Positions 1 to 9,087 of a stretch of 64,000 nt of DNA are shown here, piece after piece (position 1 is the first letter of the stretch; each line of letters opens with the position of its first letter). The position numbers and the translations under genes are program-made. Origin of the DNA: Reyranella sp. CPCC 100927 (GTDB lineage Bacteria; Pseudomonadota; Alphaproteobacteria; Reyranellales; Reyranellaceae); assembly GCF_007859315.1 (NCBI RefSeq), contig NZ_VOHA01000020.1:1-64000 (forward strand), given 5' to 3'. The notes beneath the pieces were generated by a model, which did not search any database, had not been told where the DNA came from, and saw nothing but the letters and a program-made list of their open reading frames with translations.

Positions 1-45
1 CTCGGGGTCGTTACCATCGCCGCCATGACCTTGTGGTGGCGGTAA
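1..45 (+). CDS. C-terminal end of a probable membrane protein (partial)
   Basis: The first 15 codons in frame 1 read through to a TAA at 43-45 and encode a hydrophobic segment ending in TLWWR. This looks like the last transmembrane helix of an integral membrane protein whose body lies left of the window. The assignment rests on composition only. The same bases could instead hold the start of a minus-strand gene (a CAT at 23-25), so confidence is low. Confidence 0.3.
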   Translation, partial: LGVVTIAAMTLWWR

Positions 46-94
46 ATGTCAACACAACCTAGTACCCACTATCGCTCAAGTGTGACTCGGAACC

Positions 95-180
95 GTCATC
101 CCGAGCGGAGCGAGGGATCTTTTGATGCAGGCGCACCCGTGCATCACTTGCAGAAGATCCCTCGCTCCGCTCGGGATGAC
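95..180. repeat. Dispersed palindromic repeat, long-loop form, copy 1
   Basis: A 26-bp left arm beginning GTCATCCCGAGCGGAGCGAG is matched exactly by its reverse complement ending at 180. The roughly 34-bp loop contains its own inner palindrome (GATGCA, 10 nt, TGCATC). It lies just downstream of the LysR gene. The loop is nearly identical to the copy at 34127-34201. Such hairpins are REP-like intergenic elements; a role in mRNA ends is possible but not shown. Confidence 0.85.
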
Positions 181-212
181 AGTCGCGACTCGCATTCGAG
201 CGATAGCCGGTA

Positions 213-1091
213 CTAAGCTTCGGCCTCGGCCGCGAGGAAGGCACGGAACGCCGCCAGCCGCGGATCGGACTGCCGCGACAGGGGATACACCAGATGGAAC
301 TCGCGCCGGCTGCGATGGGTGAATGACAGCGACCGCACGAGGCGACCCAGCGCGAGGTCCTCCGCCACCAGGCAGCCCACGCCCATCGCCACGCCGACAC
401 CTTCGATCGCGGCCTGGAAGGCAAGACTCATGGTCTCGAAGCGCGGGCCGCGCGTGGCATCGATACCGCCGGCGCCAACCGCCTTCAGCCAGCGCGGCCA
501 GTCGTCCGGCCGCGGATCGTTGTGGATCAGCACATGGCGGCGCAGATCGGCCGGCTGGCGCAACCGGGCAGCCAGTTGCGGGCTGCAGACCGGGAAGACC
601 TCGACCGGCGCCAGCCACACCGCGCCATGACCGGGCCAGTTGCCGTCGCCGATGCGCACGATGGCGTCGAAACCGTCGCGCGCCATGTCGACCGGCGCCA
701 GCGACGTGGTGAGTTGCAGGTCGATGTCGGGATGCTGATCGTGGAAGCGTCGCCAGCGCGGCATCAACCAGCGCATGGCGAAGGTCGGATAGGCGCAGAT
801 CGACAATGGACCGTGCCGATCGCGCCCGCGCACCTGCTCGGTGGCCAGCACCAGCCGGTCGAAGGCTTCGCGTACCTCGCGCGCATAGGTCCGTCCGCGC
901 GCCGTCAGCTCGACATTGCGATTGCCACGCACGAACAGCGTCACATCAAGGATTTCCTCGAGCGCCTGGATCTGCCGGCTGACGGCGCCCGGCGTCACGG
1001 CCAGATCATCGGCGGCGCGCGCGAAGTTCAGCCGGCGCGCGGCCGCATCGAAGGCCCGCAGGGCGGTCAGCGGGGGCAGTTTGCCAGCCAT
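213..1091 (-). CDS. LysR-family transcriptional regulator (GcvA-like)
   Basis: This 292-aa protein has the usual LysR length and layout. Residues about 8-65 form the winged helix-turn-helix (LTALRAFDAAARRLNFARAA, then AVSRQIQALEE). Residues about 90-290 form the periplasmic-binding-like effector domain. The N-terminal pattern PPLTALRAF is typical of GcvA-type regulators. It is transcribed away from the acyl-CoA dehydrogenase at 1204, and a perfect inverted repeat at 1098-1114 lies directly upstream of its start, fitting autoregulation and control of the divergent gene. The effector is unknown. Confidence 0.93.
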   Translation of the reverse strand: MAGKLPPLTALRAFDAAARRLNFARAADDLAVTPGAVSRQIQALEEILDVTLFVRGNRNVELTARGRTYAREVREAFDRLVLATEQVRGRDRHGPLSICAYPTFAMRWLMPRWRRFHDQHPDIDLQLTTSLAPVDMARDGFDAIVRIGDGNWPGHGAVWLAPVEVFPVCSPQLAARLRQPADLRRHVLIHNDPRPDDWPRWLKAVGAGGIDATRGPRFETMSLAFQAAIEGVGVAMGVGCLVAEDLALGRLVRSLSFTHRSRREFHLVYPLSRQSDPRLAAFRAFLAAEAEA

Positions 1092-1097
1092 GTCAGC

Positions 1098-1114
1098 GTT
1101 GATGTCAGATCAAC
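1098..1114. promoter_or_regulatory. Putative LysR operator
   Basis: GTTGAT and ATCAAC form perfect 6-bp arms around a 5-bp centre and contain the T-N11-A pattern of LysR boxes. The site is 7 bp upstream of the LysR start codon and about 90 bp upstream of the divergent acyl-CoA dehydrogenase. Assignment to this regulator is inferred from position. Confidence 0.5.
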
Positions 1115-1203
1115 TCAGACAGCGCAATAGTCGATTGTCGCGCCGCCGTCCGTGGGCCATGCGTGAACGTGGATTTCACCAGAACGAAGCCGAGGCAACG
1201 ACC

Positions 1204-2958
1204 ATGAACGCCATCGCCAAGCCCGCCGCTCCACGCCCGAAATCGGGCTCCGATTTGATCGCGCCGGATTGCCGTGGCCTCAACTTCTGGTCCATCGACC
1301 GTTCGCTGCGCGACCTGCTGGCGCTGCATCTCGATCAGGCGGCGCTGGCGCATTTCGCGCCGCACTTCGAGCGGCTGGGCGGCCTCGCCGGCGGTCGCCT
1401 CGACGAACTCGCAATGCAAGCCGACAAGCGCACGCCGATCCTGCATTACCGAGACCGTTTCGGCCGCGACGAGGACTGGGTGGAGTATCACCCGGCCTAT
1501 CGCGAGATGGAGAAGATCGGCTTCGGCGAGTTCGGCCTGCACGCCATGTCGCATAAGCCGGTGCTGGGCTGGTCGACACCGGTGACGCCACTGGTGAAGT
1601 ACGCCTTCCAGTACCTGTTCGCGCAAGCCGAGTTCGCGTTGCTCTGCCCGCTGTCGGTCACCGACACCTCCACCATGCTGATCCAGAAGTACGCCGATGA
1701 GTCGGTGAAACGCCGCTTCGTGCCGCGCATGACCACGCAGGACATGGACACGCTGCTGAAGGGCGCGCAGTTCATGACCGAGAAGGCCGGCGGCTCCGAT
1801 GTCTCGGGCAACGCGCTCACGGCGAAGCCGGCCGGCGACCACTGGGAACTGTGGGGCGACAAGTGGTTCTGCTCCTGCGTCGATCATGACGTGGTGCTGC
1901 TGCTGGCGCGCTGTGAAGGCGCGCCGGCGGGCAATGCCGGCCTGTCGCTGTTCGCCATGCCGCGGCGGCTCGACGACGGCAGCCGTAACCGCTACCGCGC
2001 GGTGCGGCTGAAGGACAAGATGGGTTCGCGCTCGATGGCGGCGGGCGAGACCATCATGGAGGGCGCCGTCGCCTATCTGCTGGGCGAACAGAACCGCGGC
2101 CTGAAGCAGATGATGGACCAGGTGAACCTGTCACGGCTGTCGCACGGCTTCCGCGCCGCCGGCATGATGCGGCGCTGCCTCAACGAAGCGCTGCAGGTGG
2201 CACGCCACCGCAGCACGTTCGGCCGCACGGTGATCGAGCATCCGATGGCGCGCCGCCAGCTCTTGAAGCTGATGCTGCCCACCGAGCAGGCATTGACGAT
2301 GGCGATGGCCGCCGCCGTGGCGATGACGCGCGGCGATGAGGGCCAGCTGCGGATCCTCACACCCATGCTGAAGTACCGCGCATGCCGCGACAACGTCACG
2401 GTGGCGACCGGTGCCATGGAGATGCGCGGCGGCAACGGCTACATCGAGGACTGGGGCAACGCCAAGCTGGTGCGCGATGCGCATCTGGGCCTGCTGTGGG
2501 AAGGCACCAGCAGCGTCAACGCGCTCGACATCGTACGCCGCGCCGTCGGCCGCGAGCGGGCGCACGAGGCGCTGGCCGAAGCCCTGCACAAGGATATCGC
2601 CGACGCGCCGATTCCCGGCCAGTTCCGCAGCCGCATCGCACAGCTGGTCGATCGCGCCGTCGCCTTCGCCGACACGGTGGCGCGCCAGCCCGATGCCGAG
2701 GCGTCCTGCCGACGCGCGGCGAGCGGCCTCTACCACACCACCAGCGCGGCATTGATGGCAGCCGAGGGCGCACGGCTGGGGGCGCAGGGCGGCGACGCGC
2801 GGCGCCTGCTGCTGGCGCGCCTGGTCATCGACCACCGCCTGGGCAACGCCGATCCCTTCAGCCTGCCCGACCATCGCTGGGAGGACGCCGTCACCGCGCG
2901 CCTACTGGATGATGCCGTGGTGACGCTGGACGACGCCCAGCAGCTGCTCGCCGGCTGA
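1204..2958 (+). CDS. Acyl-CoA dehydrogenase, AidB-like
   Basis: This 584-aa flavoenzyme is longer than classical acyl-CoA dehydrogenases (about 380 aa), as in the AidB subgroup. Visible features are the FAD/substrate segment FMTEKAGGSDVSGN near residue 195-208, the arginine-containing RHRSTFGRTVIEHP near 335-350, and MRGGNGYIEDWGNAKLVRD followed by LLWEGTSS near 405-435, where the Glu of WEGT is the family base. The frame is open further upstream, but the ATG at 1204 begins the conserved protein and follows the intergenic region shared with the LysR gene. It probably oxidises an acyl-CoA. AidB proteins are also linked to alkylation damage, so the true substrate is open. Confidence 0.9.
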   Translation: MNAIAKPAAPRPKSGSDLIAPDCRGLNFWSIDRSLRDLLALHLDQAALAHFAPHFERLGGLAGGRLDELAMQADKRTPILHYRDRFGRDEDWVEYHPAYREMEKIGFGEFGLHAMSHKPVLGWSTPVTPLVKYAFQYLFAQAEFALLCPLSVTDTSTMLIQKYADESVKRRFVPRMTTQDMDTLLKGAQFMTEKAGGSDVSGNALTAKPAGDHWELWGDKWFCSCVDHDVVLLLARCEGAPAGNAGLSLFAMPRRLDDGSRNRYRAVRLKDKMGSRSMAAGETIMEGAVAYLLGEQNRGLKQMMDQVNLSRLSHGFRAAGMMRRCLNEALQVARHRSTFGRTVIEHPMARRQLLKLMLPTEQALTMAMAAAVAMTRGDEGQLRILTPMLKYRACRDNVTVATGAMEMRGGNGYIEDWGNAKLVRDAHLGLLWEGTSSVNALDIVRRAVGRERAHEALAEALHKDIADAPIPGQFRSRIAQLVDRAVAFADTVARQPDAEASCRRAASGLYHTTSAALMAAEGARLGAQGGDARRLLLARLVIDHRLGNADPFSLPDHRWEDAVTARLLDDAVVTLDDAQQLLAG

Positions 2959-2984
2959 ACAACGATCCTTCATCGCAAGCGAGC

Positions 2985-3063
2985 GTCATCCCGAGCGCAG
3001 CGAGGGATCTCCTGCGAACGGAGCCTCCTGTCGCGGGAGATCCCTCGCTGCGCTCGGGATGAC
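2985..3063. repeat. Dispersed palindromic repeat, short-loop form, copy 2
   Basis: Arms starting GTCATCCCGAGCGCAGCGAG and ending in the matching reverse complement enclose a shorter loop rich in CTCCTG. The element sits in the 143-bp gap between the acyl-CoA dehydrogenase and the Bug protein. It is the same family as 95-180, 4106-4183 and 34127-34201. Confidence 0.85.
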
Positions 3064-3101
3064 GGCTTGCTCGCAGGACACATCAGCACAGGACCAGACT
3101 C

Positions 3102-4094
3102 ATGACTCCTCCCCTCGCCCGTCGGCGACTGCTTGCCCGCGGCGCCGCCCTGCTCGCCACGCCCTTCGTCTCGCGCCCCGGCCTTGCCGCCGACGCCTAT
3201 CCGAGCAAGCCGATCAAGCTCACGCTGGGCTTCGCGCCCGGCGGCATCACCGACATCCTGGCGCGCATCGTGGCGGTACACCTGGCATCCGCGCTGAAGA
3301 CGCAAGTGATCGTCGACAATCGCCCGGGCGCCGGCGGCAACATCGCCGCCGCCCAGGTCGCGCGTGCCGCACCCGATGGCTACGCCCTGCTGTTCGGCAC
3401 GCTGGGCACCGCCGTCACCAACCAGTTCATCTACAAGGACATGCCGTTCGACACGGCCAAGGACTTCGCGCCGGTCGGGTTGGTGGGCAGCGTTCCCAAC
3501 GTGCTGCTGGTGCATCGCGACGTGCCGGCCGCGACCGTCCAGGAGTACATCGCGCTTGCCAAGGCCAAGCCCGGCAGCCTGAGCTACGGCTCGGCGGGAC
3601 TGGGCAGTTCCACCCACCTGGGCATGGAACTGTTCAAGACCATGACCGGCATCGCCGTCGAGAACGTGCCCTACAAGGGCAGCGCGCTGCTGCTGCAGGA
3701 CCTGCTGGCAGGCCGCATCCCCTCGGCGATGGACAGCATCTCGATCCACCTGCCGCACATCCGCAGCGGTGCCATCCGCGCGCTGGGCGTGACCTCACCG
3801 ACGCGCGCGCCTGATCTGCCCGACGTGCCCACCATCGCCGAGGTCGCGGTGCCGGGTTATGACGCGGTGGTATGGCTCTACGTCTCGGCGCCGGCCGGCA
3901 CGCCGCAACCGATCGTGAGCCGCCTGAGCGAGGCGATCGTGGCCGGCGTGCGCTCGGCCGACCTGCAGCGTCAAATCCGCGACGTCGGCGCGGTGCCGCT
4001 GCCCGGCACGGCCGACGATCTCGCCCGCCACGTCGCGGCGGAGACCGTGAAGTGGAAGAAGATCGTCGATGCCGCGGGGCTCAAGCCGGAGTGA
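3102..4094 (+). CDS. Tripartite tricarboxylate transporter (Bug-type) solute-binding protein
   Basis: This 330-aa exported protein starts with a twin-arginine-like leader (RRRLLARGAALLATPF) and a likely cleavage after GLAADA near residue 30. The mature part has the family pattern: YPSKPIKLTLGFAPGGITD, then VIVDNRPGAGGNIAAAQVAR, then YKGSALLLQDLLAGR, then LPDVPTIAEVAVPGYD. Bug proteins deliver carboxylated compounds to TctAB permeases, but no TctA or TctB is encoded in this window. Position after the acyl-CoA dehydrogenase suggests a carboxylate whose CoA ester that enzyme handles. This is inference. Confidence 0.92.
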   Translation: MTPPLARRRLLARGAALLATPFVSRPGLAADAYPSKPIKLTLGFAPGGITDILARIVAVHLASALKTQVIVDNRPGAGGNIAAAQVARAAPDGYALLFGTLGTAVTNQFIYKDMPFDTAKDFAPVGLVGSVPNVLLVHRDVPAATVQEYIALAKAKPGSLSYGSAGLGSSTHLGMELFKTMTGIAVENVPYKGSALLLQDLLAGRIPSAMDSISIHLPHIRSGAIRALGVTSPTRAPDLPDVPTIAEVAVPGYDAVVWLYVSAPAGTPQPIVSRLSEAIVAGVRSADLQRQIRDVGAVPLPGTADDLARHVAAETVKWKKIVDAAGLKPE

Positions 4095-4105
4095 GGCGGT
4101 AGCCT

Positions 4106-4183
4106 GTCATCCCGAGCGCAGCGAGGGATCTTCTGCGACGGAGTCTCCCTTCGTAGAAGATCCCTCGCTCCGCTCGGGATGAC
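4106..4183. repeat. Dispersed palindromic repeat, short-loop form, copy 3
   Basis: The arms start GTCATCCCGAGCGCAGCGAG and close with the reverse complement (with a CTCCGCTC variant) at 4183. It lies between the converging Bug gene and ABC ATPase gene, 9 bp from the ATPase stop codon, so it could form the 3' end of both transcripts. Confidence 0.85.
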
Positions 4184-4192
4184 GAGCGTGTC

Positions 4193-5692
4193 TCAGTGAA
4201 TCGCGGCGTACATGATTTTTTCTTCGGTGGCCTCGAGGGCAGAGTATTCCTCCACCACCTTGCCCTGGCGGCTCACCAGGATGCGGTCCGACAGCGCCAT
4301 CACTTCGGGCAGGTAGGACGAAATCACCACCACGGCCTTGCCCTGGTCGGCAAGGTCATTGATCAGGCGGTGGATCTCGGCGATGGCGCCGACATCGACG
4401 CCGCGCGTCGGCTCATCGAAGATCACCAGCTCCGGTTCCTGCACCAGCGACTTGGCGATCACCATCTTCTGCTGATTGCCGCCCGACAGCTCGACCGCCT
4501 TCACGTCGGCGCTGATGGCACGGATGTTGAGCGCCTTGGCCCAGGTCTCGCCCAGCGCCTTGGCGGCCGAGCCCGAGATCAGGCTGCCACCCTTGGCGCG
4601 CAGCTTGGCGAGCTGGCCGATGTAGATGTTGCGCGCGATCGACATGGTCTCGAAGAAGCCCTCGATCTTGCGATCCTCGGTGATGTAGGCGATGCCGTCG
4701 CGCACCGCCGGCGCCGGCACGCGGTAGCGCACCGGCTTGTCGTGCAGCAGGATCTCGCCACCGTGGAAGAAGTCGCGTTTGATGACGCCTGACACGACCT
4801 TGAACGTCTCGGTGCGGCCGGCACCGACCAGGCCGAAGACGCCGGTGATCTGGCCGGCGAACACCGACAGCGAGTTGTTCTTCACCATCGAGGCCATGCG
4901 CAGGTTCTGCACCGAGAGCACGCGCTTGCCAGCCGGCCGCACGGTGGTCTTGCGCTGGCCGTAGAGCGTCTGCGACAGGTCGCGCCCGACCATGGCCTGC
5001 ACGATGCGGGCGCGATCGAACCTGGCGACATCGTCGGTCACGACATGCTTGCCGTCGCGCAGCACGGTGATGCGGTCGGCGATCAGCAGCGCCTCCTCCA
5101 GCGCGTGCGAAATGAAGATCACCGACACGCCGCGTTTCTTCAGATCGCGCACCAGGTCGAAGAAGTATTTCTTCTCCTCCGGCGTCAGCGATGCCGTCGG
5201 CTCGTCGAAGATGATCACCTTGGCGTTGTGCAGCACGGCACGCGCGATCTCGACCATCTGCTTCTTGGCGGCGCCCAGCAGGCTGACGGTCGCGGTCGGC
5301 GCCACGTCGAAGTTCAGCGACTGCAGAAACTGCTGGGCCGCGATATAGATGCCGCGCAGGCGATTGAAGAACTTCTCCTGTCCCAGGAACAGATTCTGGG
5401 CCACCGTCATGGTCGGCACCAGGCTGTTCTCCTGGAACACCATCGCCACGCCCAGGTCACGGGCTTCGTTGGGCGTGCGCGGCATGGCCTCGCGACCCTC
5501 GACCAGCATCTGGCCCGACGTCAGGGTCACGACTCCGGCCATCACCTTGGTCAAGGTCGACTTGCCGGCGCCGTTCTCGCCGACCAGGGCGTGGACCTCG
5601 CCCTGGAGCAAGGTGAAGTCGACATCCTCGATCGCCGGCACGCCGGCATATTTCTTGGTCGCCTTGCGCAGTTCCAGAATGGGTGTGCTCAT
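4193..5692 (-). CDS. Sugar-type ABC transporter ATP-binding protein (two nucleotide-binding domains)
   Basis: This 499-aa protein is of the RbsA/MglA/XylG type, with two fused ABC domains. The N-terminal half has Walker A GENGAGKST near residue 40 and Walker B IIFDEPTAS near 160. The C-terminal half has ELSGGNQQK near 395 and VIFDEPTRGVDVGA near 420, typical of sugar importers. The start chosen is the ATG at 5692, which overlaps the stop of the upstream SMP-30 gene by 4 bp (ATGA); the open frame extends further but without homology. It is the last gene of the five-gene operon starting at 11127 and energises the two permeases there. Confidence 0.93.
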   Translation of the reverse strand: MSTPILELRKATKKYAGVPAIEDVDFTLLQGEVHALVGENGAGKSTLTKVMAGVVTLTSGQMLVEGREAMPRTPNEARDLGVAMVFQENSLVPTMTVAQNLFLGQEKFFNRLRGIYIAAQQFLQSLNFDVAPTATVSLLGAAKKQMVEIARAVLHNAKVIIFDEPTASLTPEEKKYFFDLVRDLKKRGVSVIFISHALEEALLIADRITVLRDGKHVVTDDVARFDRARIVQAMVGRDLSQTLYGQRKTTVRPAGKRVLSVQNLRMASMVKNNSLSVFAGQITGVFGLVGAGRTETFKVVSGVIKRDFFHGGEILLHDKPVRYRVPAPAVRDGIAYITEDRKIEGFFETMSIARNIYIGQLAKLRAKGGSLISGSAAKALGETWAKALNIRAISADVKAVELSGGNQQKMVIAKSLVQEPELVIFDEPTRGVDVGAIAEIHRLINDLADQGKAVVVISSYLPEVMALSDRILVSRQGKVVEEYSALEATEEKIMYAAIH

Positions 5693-6786
5693 GCCTGGAG
5701 ACTCCGCTCGATGTCGGCCACGTCCAGGCGCAGGACGCGCCGGCGTCCCTTGGACAGGACCGTCAGCGCGCCGCCGCATTCGACCGCCGCCACGACGCCA
5801 TGGTGCGTACCATCGACGCGGCTGTGCAGCGAGTAGCGCACCAGCCCTTCGGTTGAGAGCCGCATCACCAGCCCATAGGAGCGCGGCGGCGCCCACGGCT
5901 TGAGGATGCCCATGGTCTTGATGTGGGCACCCTGCATCGGCTCCAGAAAGCTGGTGCTGGCACTGAGCGACGGCGCCATCCAGTAGCGCGGGTCGATCTC
6001 GGCCATCATGCGCTTGCGATAGGCCGGCTCGCGCAGGATGAACTCGATGAGCTGGGTGCGCGCCGTGAAGGCGGTCAGCCAGTACCCGCCGCCCGTTGCC
6101 GGCGTCAGCCGCGACGGATAGGCCGGCAGGCGATCGACAACGACGGCGCCCGCCCCGGTGCCGTTGTACCGCACGACGCGGTGCCGCCAGCTTTCGCAGA
6201 CCCAGGCCGTACCGTCGGCGGCACAGGCGCCGAAGGAATAGGCCAGCCCGCTTGCGATCTCGCGGGCACCGCCGTCCGCCGGTGACAGTTGGATCAGCCG
6301 GCCACTGCGGCCCAGTTCCATCAGGTCATGCGACCATTGCCCATAGGGTCGCGCTTGCGATCCGTCGGTGGCCAGCAGGCCGCCATCCGGCGCCGCGCTC
6401 AGCGCGTTGACGGCCTTGAACGCGCGGCCGCCCGCGGCATCCCAGGTCCGCCCGTCATGCGCGCCGCCCATCAGGCGCACGCGCTCGCCATCCAACGCCA
6501 CGGCAAAGCCGCCGCCCGGCAGGCAGGCCAGCGCCGTGATCGTGCCATCGGCCGCCGCCACCTCCGCCGGTCCGCCGGCATCGAGCCGCAGGATCCGGGC
6601 GCCATCGGCGACAAAGACCGCCTGGCCGTCGGTGGCGAGGTCCTCCGGTGCCTCGAGTTCGCAGACGACAGCCGCTTCCTCCAGCAGCTGGTTGGGCTTC
6701 AGCGCGCCGTCGAACGGCGGCACGGTGATGGCCGCATCGCCGCGACCGAAGACGCGATCGGTGAAGTCCTTCAGCGCGGCGATCAC
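5689..6786 (-). CDS. SMP-30/gluconolactonase/strictosidine-synthase-like beta-propeller protein
   Basis: This 365-aa protein begins at a GTG (6786) that overlaps the stop of the preceding fusion gene by 4 bp. It shows beta-propeller segments such as PEDLATDGQAVFVADGARI, ALSAAPDGGLLATDG and AYSFGACAADGTAWVCES. The family includes lactonases and related hydrolases with a central metal. No signal peptide is visible, so it should be cytoplasmic. Translational coupling on both sides (GTGA and ATGA overlaps) ties it to the ABC transporter. I infer that it processes the imported compound, perhaps a sugar lactone or sugar-like molecule. The substrate cannot be read from sequence. Confidence 0.82.
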   Translation of the reverse strand: MIAALKDFTDRVFGRGDAAITVPPFDGALKPNQLLEEAAVVCELEAPEDLATDGQAVFVADGARILRLDAGGPAEVAAADGTITALACLPGGGFAVALDGERVRLMGGAHDGRTWDAAGGRAFKAVNALSAAPDGGLLATDGSQARPYGQWSHDLMELGRSGRLIQLSPADGGAREIASGLAYSFGACAADGTAWVCESWRHRVVRYNGTGAGAVVVDRLPAYPSRLTPATGGGYWLTAFTARTQLIEFILREPAYRKRMMAEIDPRYWMAPSLSASTSFLEPMQGAHIKTMGILKPWAPPRSYGLVMRLSTEGLVRYSLHSRVDGTHHGVVAAVECGGALTVLSKGRRRVLRLDVADIERSLQA

Positions 6787-8990
6787 GATGCCTTCCCCCA
6801 CCGCTTGTCGTACTGCACGAAGTTGGGGTCGGCGTCGGACAGCTTGTAGCGGCCGATGCGGTTGTTGAGGATGCCGCCGAGGTAGAGGTGACCACGGTGC
6901 TCGCGCATCGACGTGATCATCGGGTGGTTCTGACCACCCAGGTCCCACATCGACTCCAGCACCTCGCCCTTCTCGTTGAACTTGATGACGCAGCCGGTGT
7001 TGATGTTGGCGAACAGCCACTCGTCGACCGGCAGGCGCTTGGCCATGCGACGGCGGAAGCCGGGCATACGCCAGGCAAGATCGAGCGCCGGGCAGCGCAT
7101 GCCCACCATGGCCAGCCAGTAATTGCCGTCCGACGCCAGGTTGATGTTGTCGGGATAGCCCGGCAGGTTATCCATCACCATCTCGACCTGGCCCTTCTTG
7201 GGGCCATCGAACCAATAGCGCTTGACGGTGCAGCCGAAGGTCTCGGCGAACAGGATGGATTGTCCGTCGCTGGCGATACAGATGCCGTTGGGGAACTTCA
7301 GGCCGCTGACGGCGGTATGCGTGGTGTTGGTGTTGGGGTCATAGCAGATGATGCGGCCGTTGCCGCGCGCCTCGACGCTCTCGACCGGCCATTCGTCCAT
7401 CTCGTAGCGCACGGTGGCCTCCGAGAAGAAAACACGGCCGTCGTCGGCGATATCCAGATCGTCGGCCAGCCGCAGGCGGCTGTCGTCGTTGACCGAGCGC
7501 CAGCTGCGGTTGGTCTCGTCGGTGGCCTTCTCGACCTTGCGATCGGGCGTGATGCGATAGAGCCCCATGCCGCCGATGCAGACATAGAGGTTGTCCTGGC
7601 GATCGAACGCCATCCCCAGCGGCTGGCCGCCGATATGGGCATAGACCTCCCAGCGTTCGTAGTTGGGCGGAAAGAAGCGCACGACGTCGCCGTGCCGCGA
7701 GCCAGCGTAGAGATTGTCGTGGCGATCGAGGATCACATCCTCGGGCGCCTCGATCTCGCCCAGCCCGATCGCCGAGACGTTGCGCAGCTTGTCGTTCTGC
7801 GCGAACGGCGTGCCGCTGTCGGGCGCCGTGCTCGGGCATGGCGGCAGCGCATGGTAGGTCGGGCTGACATAGACCTTGCTGATGATGCGATGGCGGTTCT
7901 TCAGCCAGCGAATGTCGATCACCGCCGCCAGGATGAGGATGCCGGCCAGAACCATGCGGTTGATGCCGCCCGGCGCCGACAGCGACACCAGGCCGTTGGT
8001 GATGAAGAGCACGATCAGCGTCCCCACCAGCGCCTTGGCCACCGAGCCCTTGCCGCCGCCCAGGCTGATGCCGCCCAGCACCGCCGCGGTCAGCACCGTC
8101 ACCTCCAGGCCAAGGCCGATGTCGCTCCCGGCTGTCGCCAGGCGCGCAGCGAAGAACAGACCCGCCACCGCGGTCAATACGCCGCAGGTGACGTAGCACA
8201 TCGCCACGGTACGCCGCACCGCGATGCCGGAGTTATAGGCCGAGCGCCGCGACCCACCGATGGCCGTGATATGCCAACCGGCCCGCAGGCGGGTGAGGAA
8301 GACGTGACCGAAGATCGCGACTGCGGCGTACACCAGCACGATCAGCGGGACACCCAGGATGTCGCCGTCGCCGATGAAATTCCAAGCCTCGGAATCCGGC
8401 ATGTAGCCGGCGATGGCATTGGAATATTGCAGGATCAGAAGATCGTAGATCGAGCGGTAGACGATCAGCGTGATCAGCGTGGTGATGAAGGCACGCAGGC
8501 GCAGGTAGCCGATCAGGATGCCGTTGACGGCCCCCAGCAAGGCGCCGAACAGGAGCGTGATGGGAATGGCGGCGGCGACCGGCCACTTCAGTACATGGAT
8601 CAGGAACAGCGCGCAGAAATTCGTCAGCGCGAAGGTCGACCCGACGGACAGGTCGATGCCGCCCACGATCATGACCAGCGCCATGCCCAGCACGATGAAG
8701 CCGATCTCGCCGGCCTGGCGCGAGGCTGCCGTCAGGCTGGCCGGCGACAGGAAGCCGTCGATCGCCTGGTTGAGACCGAAGGCCACTGCGATCAGCACCA
8801 TCACCGGGATCGCCGTCTCGGTCCAGCGCTTGGACAGGATCTCACCCAGCATGTGGTCGGGCCAGTAGCGATAGCGCAGGCGCGTGAGTGTCTCGCCCAT
8901 GCTCTCCGTGGCGGCAGCGGCTTTCGTGCCCGCAGCACCGCGACCGCCCTGGAGGCCCGGTGAGTGGTCGGTCTCGGTTGCTGTGACCAT
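6783..8990 (-). CDS. Fusion: RbsC-type ABC permease + SMP-30-like beta-propeller
   Basis: This 735-aa protein has two parts. Residues about 45-365 are a branched-chain/ribose-type permease with many membrane segments and the loop motif GGIDLSVGSTFALTNF near 118 and LGGISLGGGKG near 310. Residues about 385-735 are a soluble propeller with APEDVILDRHDNLYAGSRHG, GMAFDRQDNLYVCIGG and LKFPNGICIASDGQSILFAE. The reading frame is continuous through the junction (about 7870-7830) with no stop. RbsC-like permeases place the C-terminus inside, so the propeller is expected in the cytoplasm at the pore exit. It is the third gene of the operon and is coupled to a second SMP-30 gene. Confidence 0.88.
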   Translation of the reverse strand: MVTATETDHSPGLQGGRGAAGTKAAAATESMGETLTRLRYRYWPDHMLGEILSKRWTETAIPVMVLIAVAFGLNQAIDGFLSPASLTAASRQAGEIGFIVLGMALVMIVGGIDLSVGSTFALTNFCALFLIHVLKWPVAAAIPITLLFGALLGAVNGILIGYLRLRAFITTLITLIVYRSIYDLLILQYSNAIAGYMPDSEAWNFIGDGDILGVPLIVLVYAAVAIFGHVFLTRLRAGWHITAIGGSRRSAYNSGIAVRRTVAMCYVTCGVLTAVAGLFFAARLATAGSDIGLGLEVTVLTAAVLGGISLGGGKGSVAKALVGTLIVLFITNGLVSLSAPGGINRMVLAGILILAAVIDIRWLKNRHRIISKVYVSPTYHALPPCPSTAPDSGTPFAQNDKLRNVSAIGLGEIEAPEDVILDRHDNLYAGSRHGDVVRFFPPNYERWEVYAHIGGQPLGMAFDRQDNLYVCIGGMGLYRITPDRKVEKATDETNRSWRSVNDDSRLRLADDLDIADDGRVFFSEATVRYEMDEWPVESVEARGNGRIICYDPNTNTTHTAVSGLKFPNGICIASDGQSILFAETFGCTVKRYWFDGPKKGQVEMVMDNLPGYPDNINLASDGNYWLAMVGMRCPALDLAWRMPGFRRRMAKRLPVDEWLFANINTGCVIKFNEKGEVLESMWDLGGQNHPMITSMREHRGHLYLGGILNNRIGRYKLSDADPNFVQYDKRWGKAS

Positions 8991-9087
8991 GGCGGAGTCC
9001 TCGGTGTCCCACTCTGTCGGCCCTGCCGGCGCGCGCGCCGGCAGGCCTCACACGGTTGTCGTCTCCGCTACGCGGAGGCGGATGGGC

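Noticed and set aside
1-25. Possible start of a minus-strand gene (ATGGCGGCG) running off the left edge
   Set aside because: Only eight codons are visible, and the opposite strand gives a better membrane-protein C-terminus ending in a stop.
6888-8963. Very long open frame (691 codons) on the plus strand
   Set aside because: It is antisense to the permease-propeller fusion, has a His/Asp/Gln/Arg-rich low-quality composition and no motifs; a by-product of high GC codon use.
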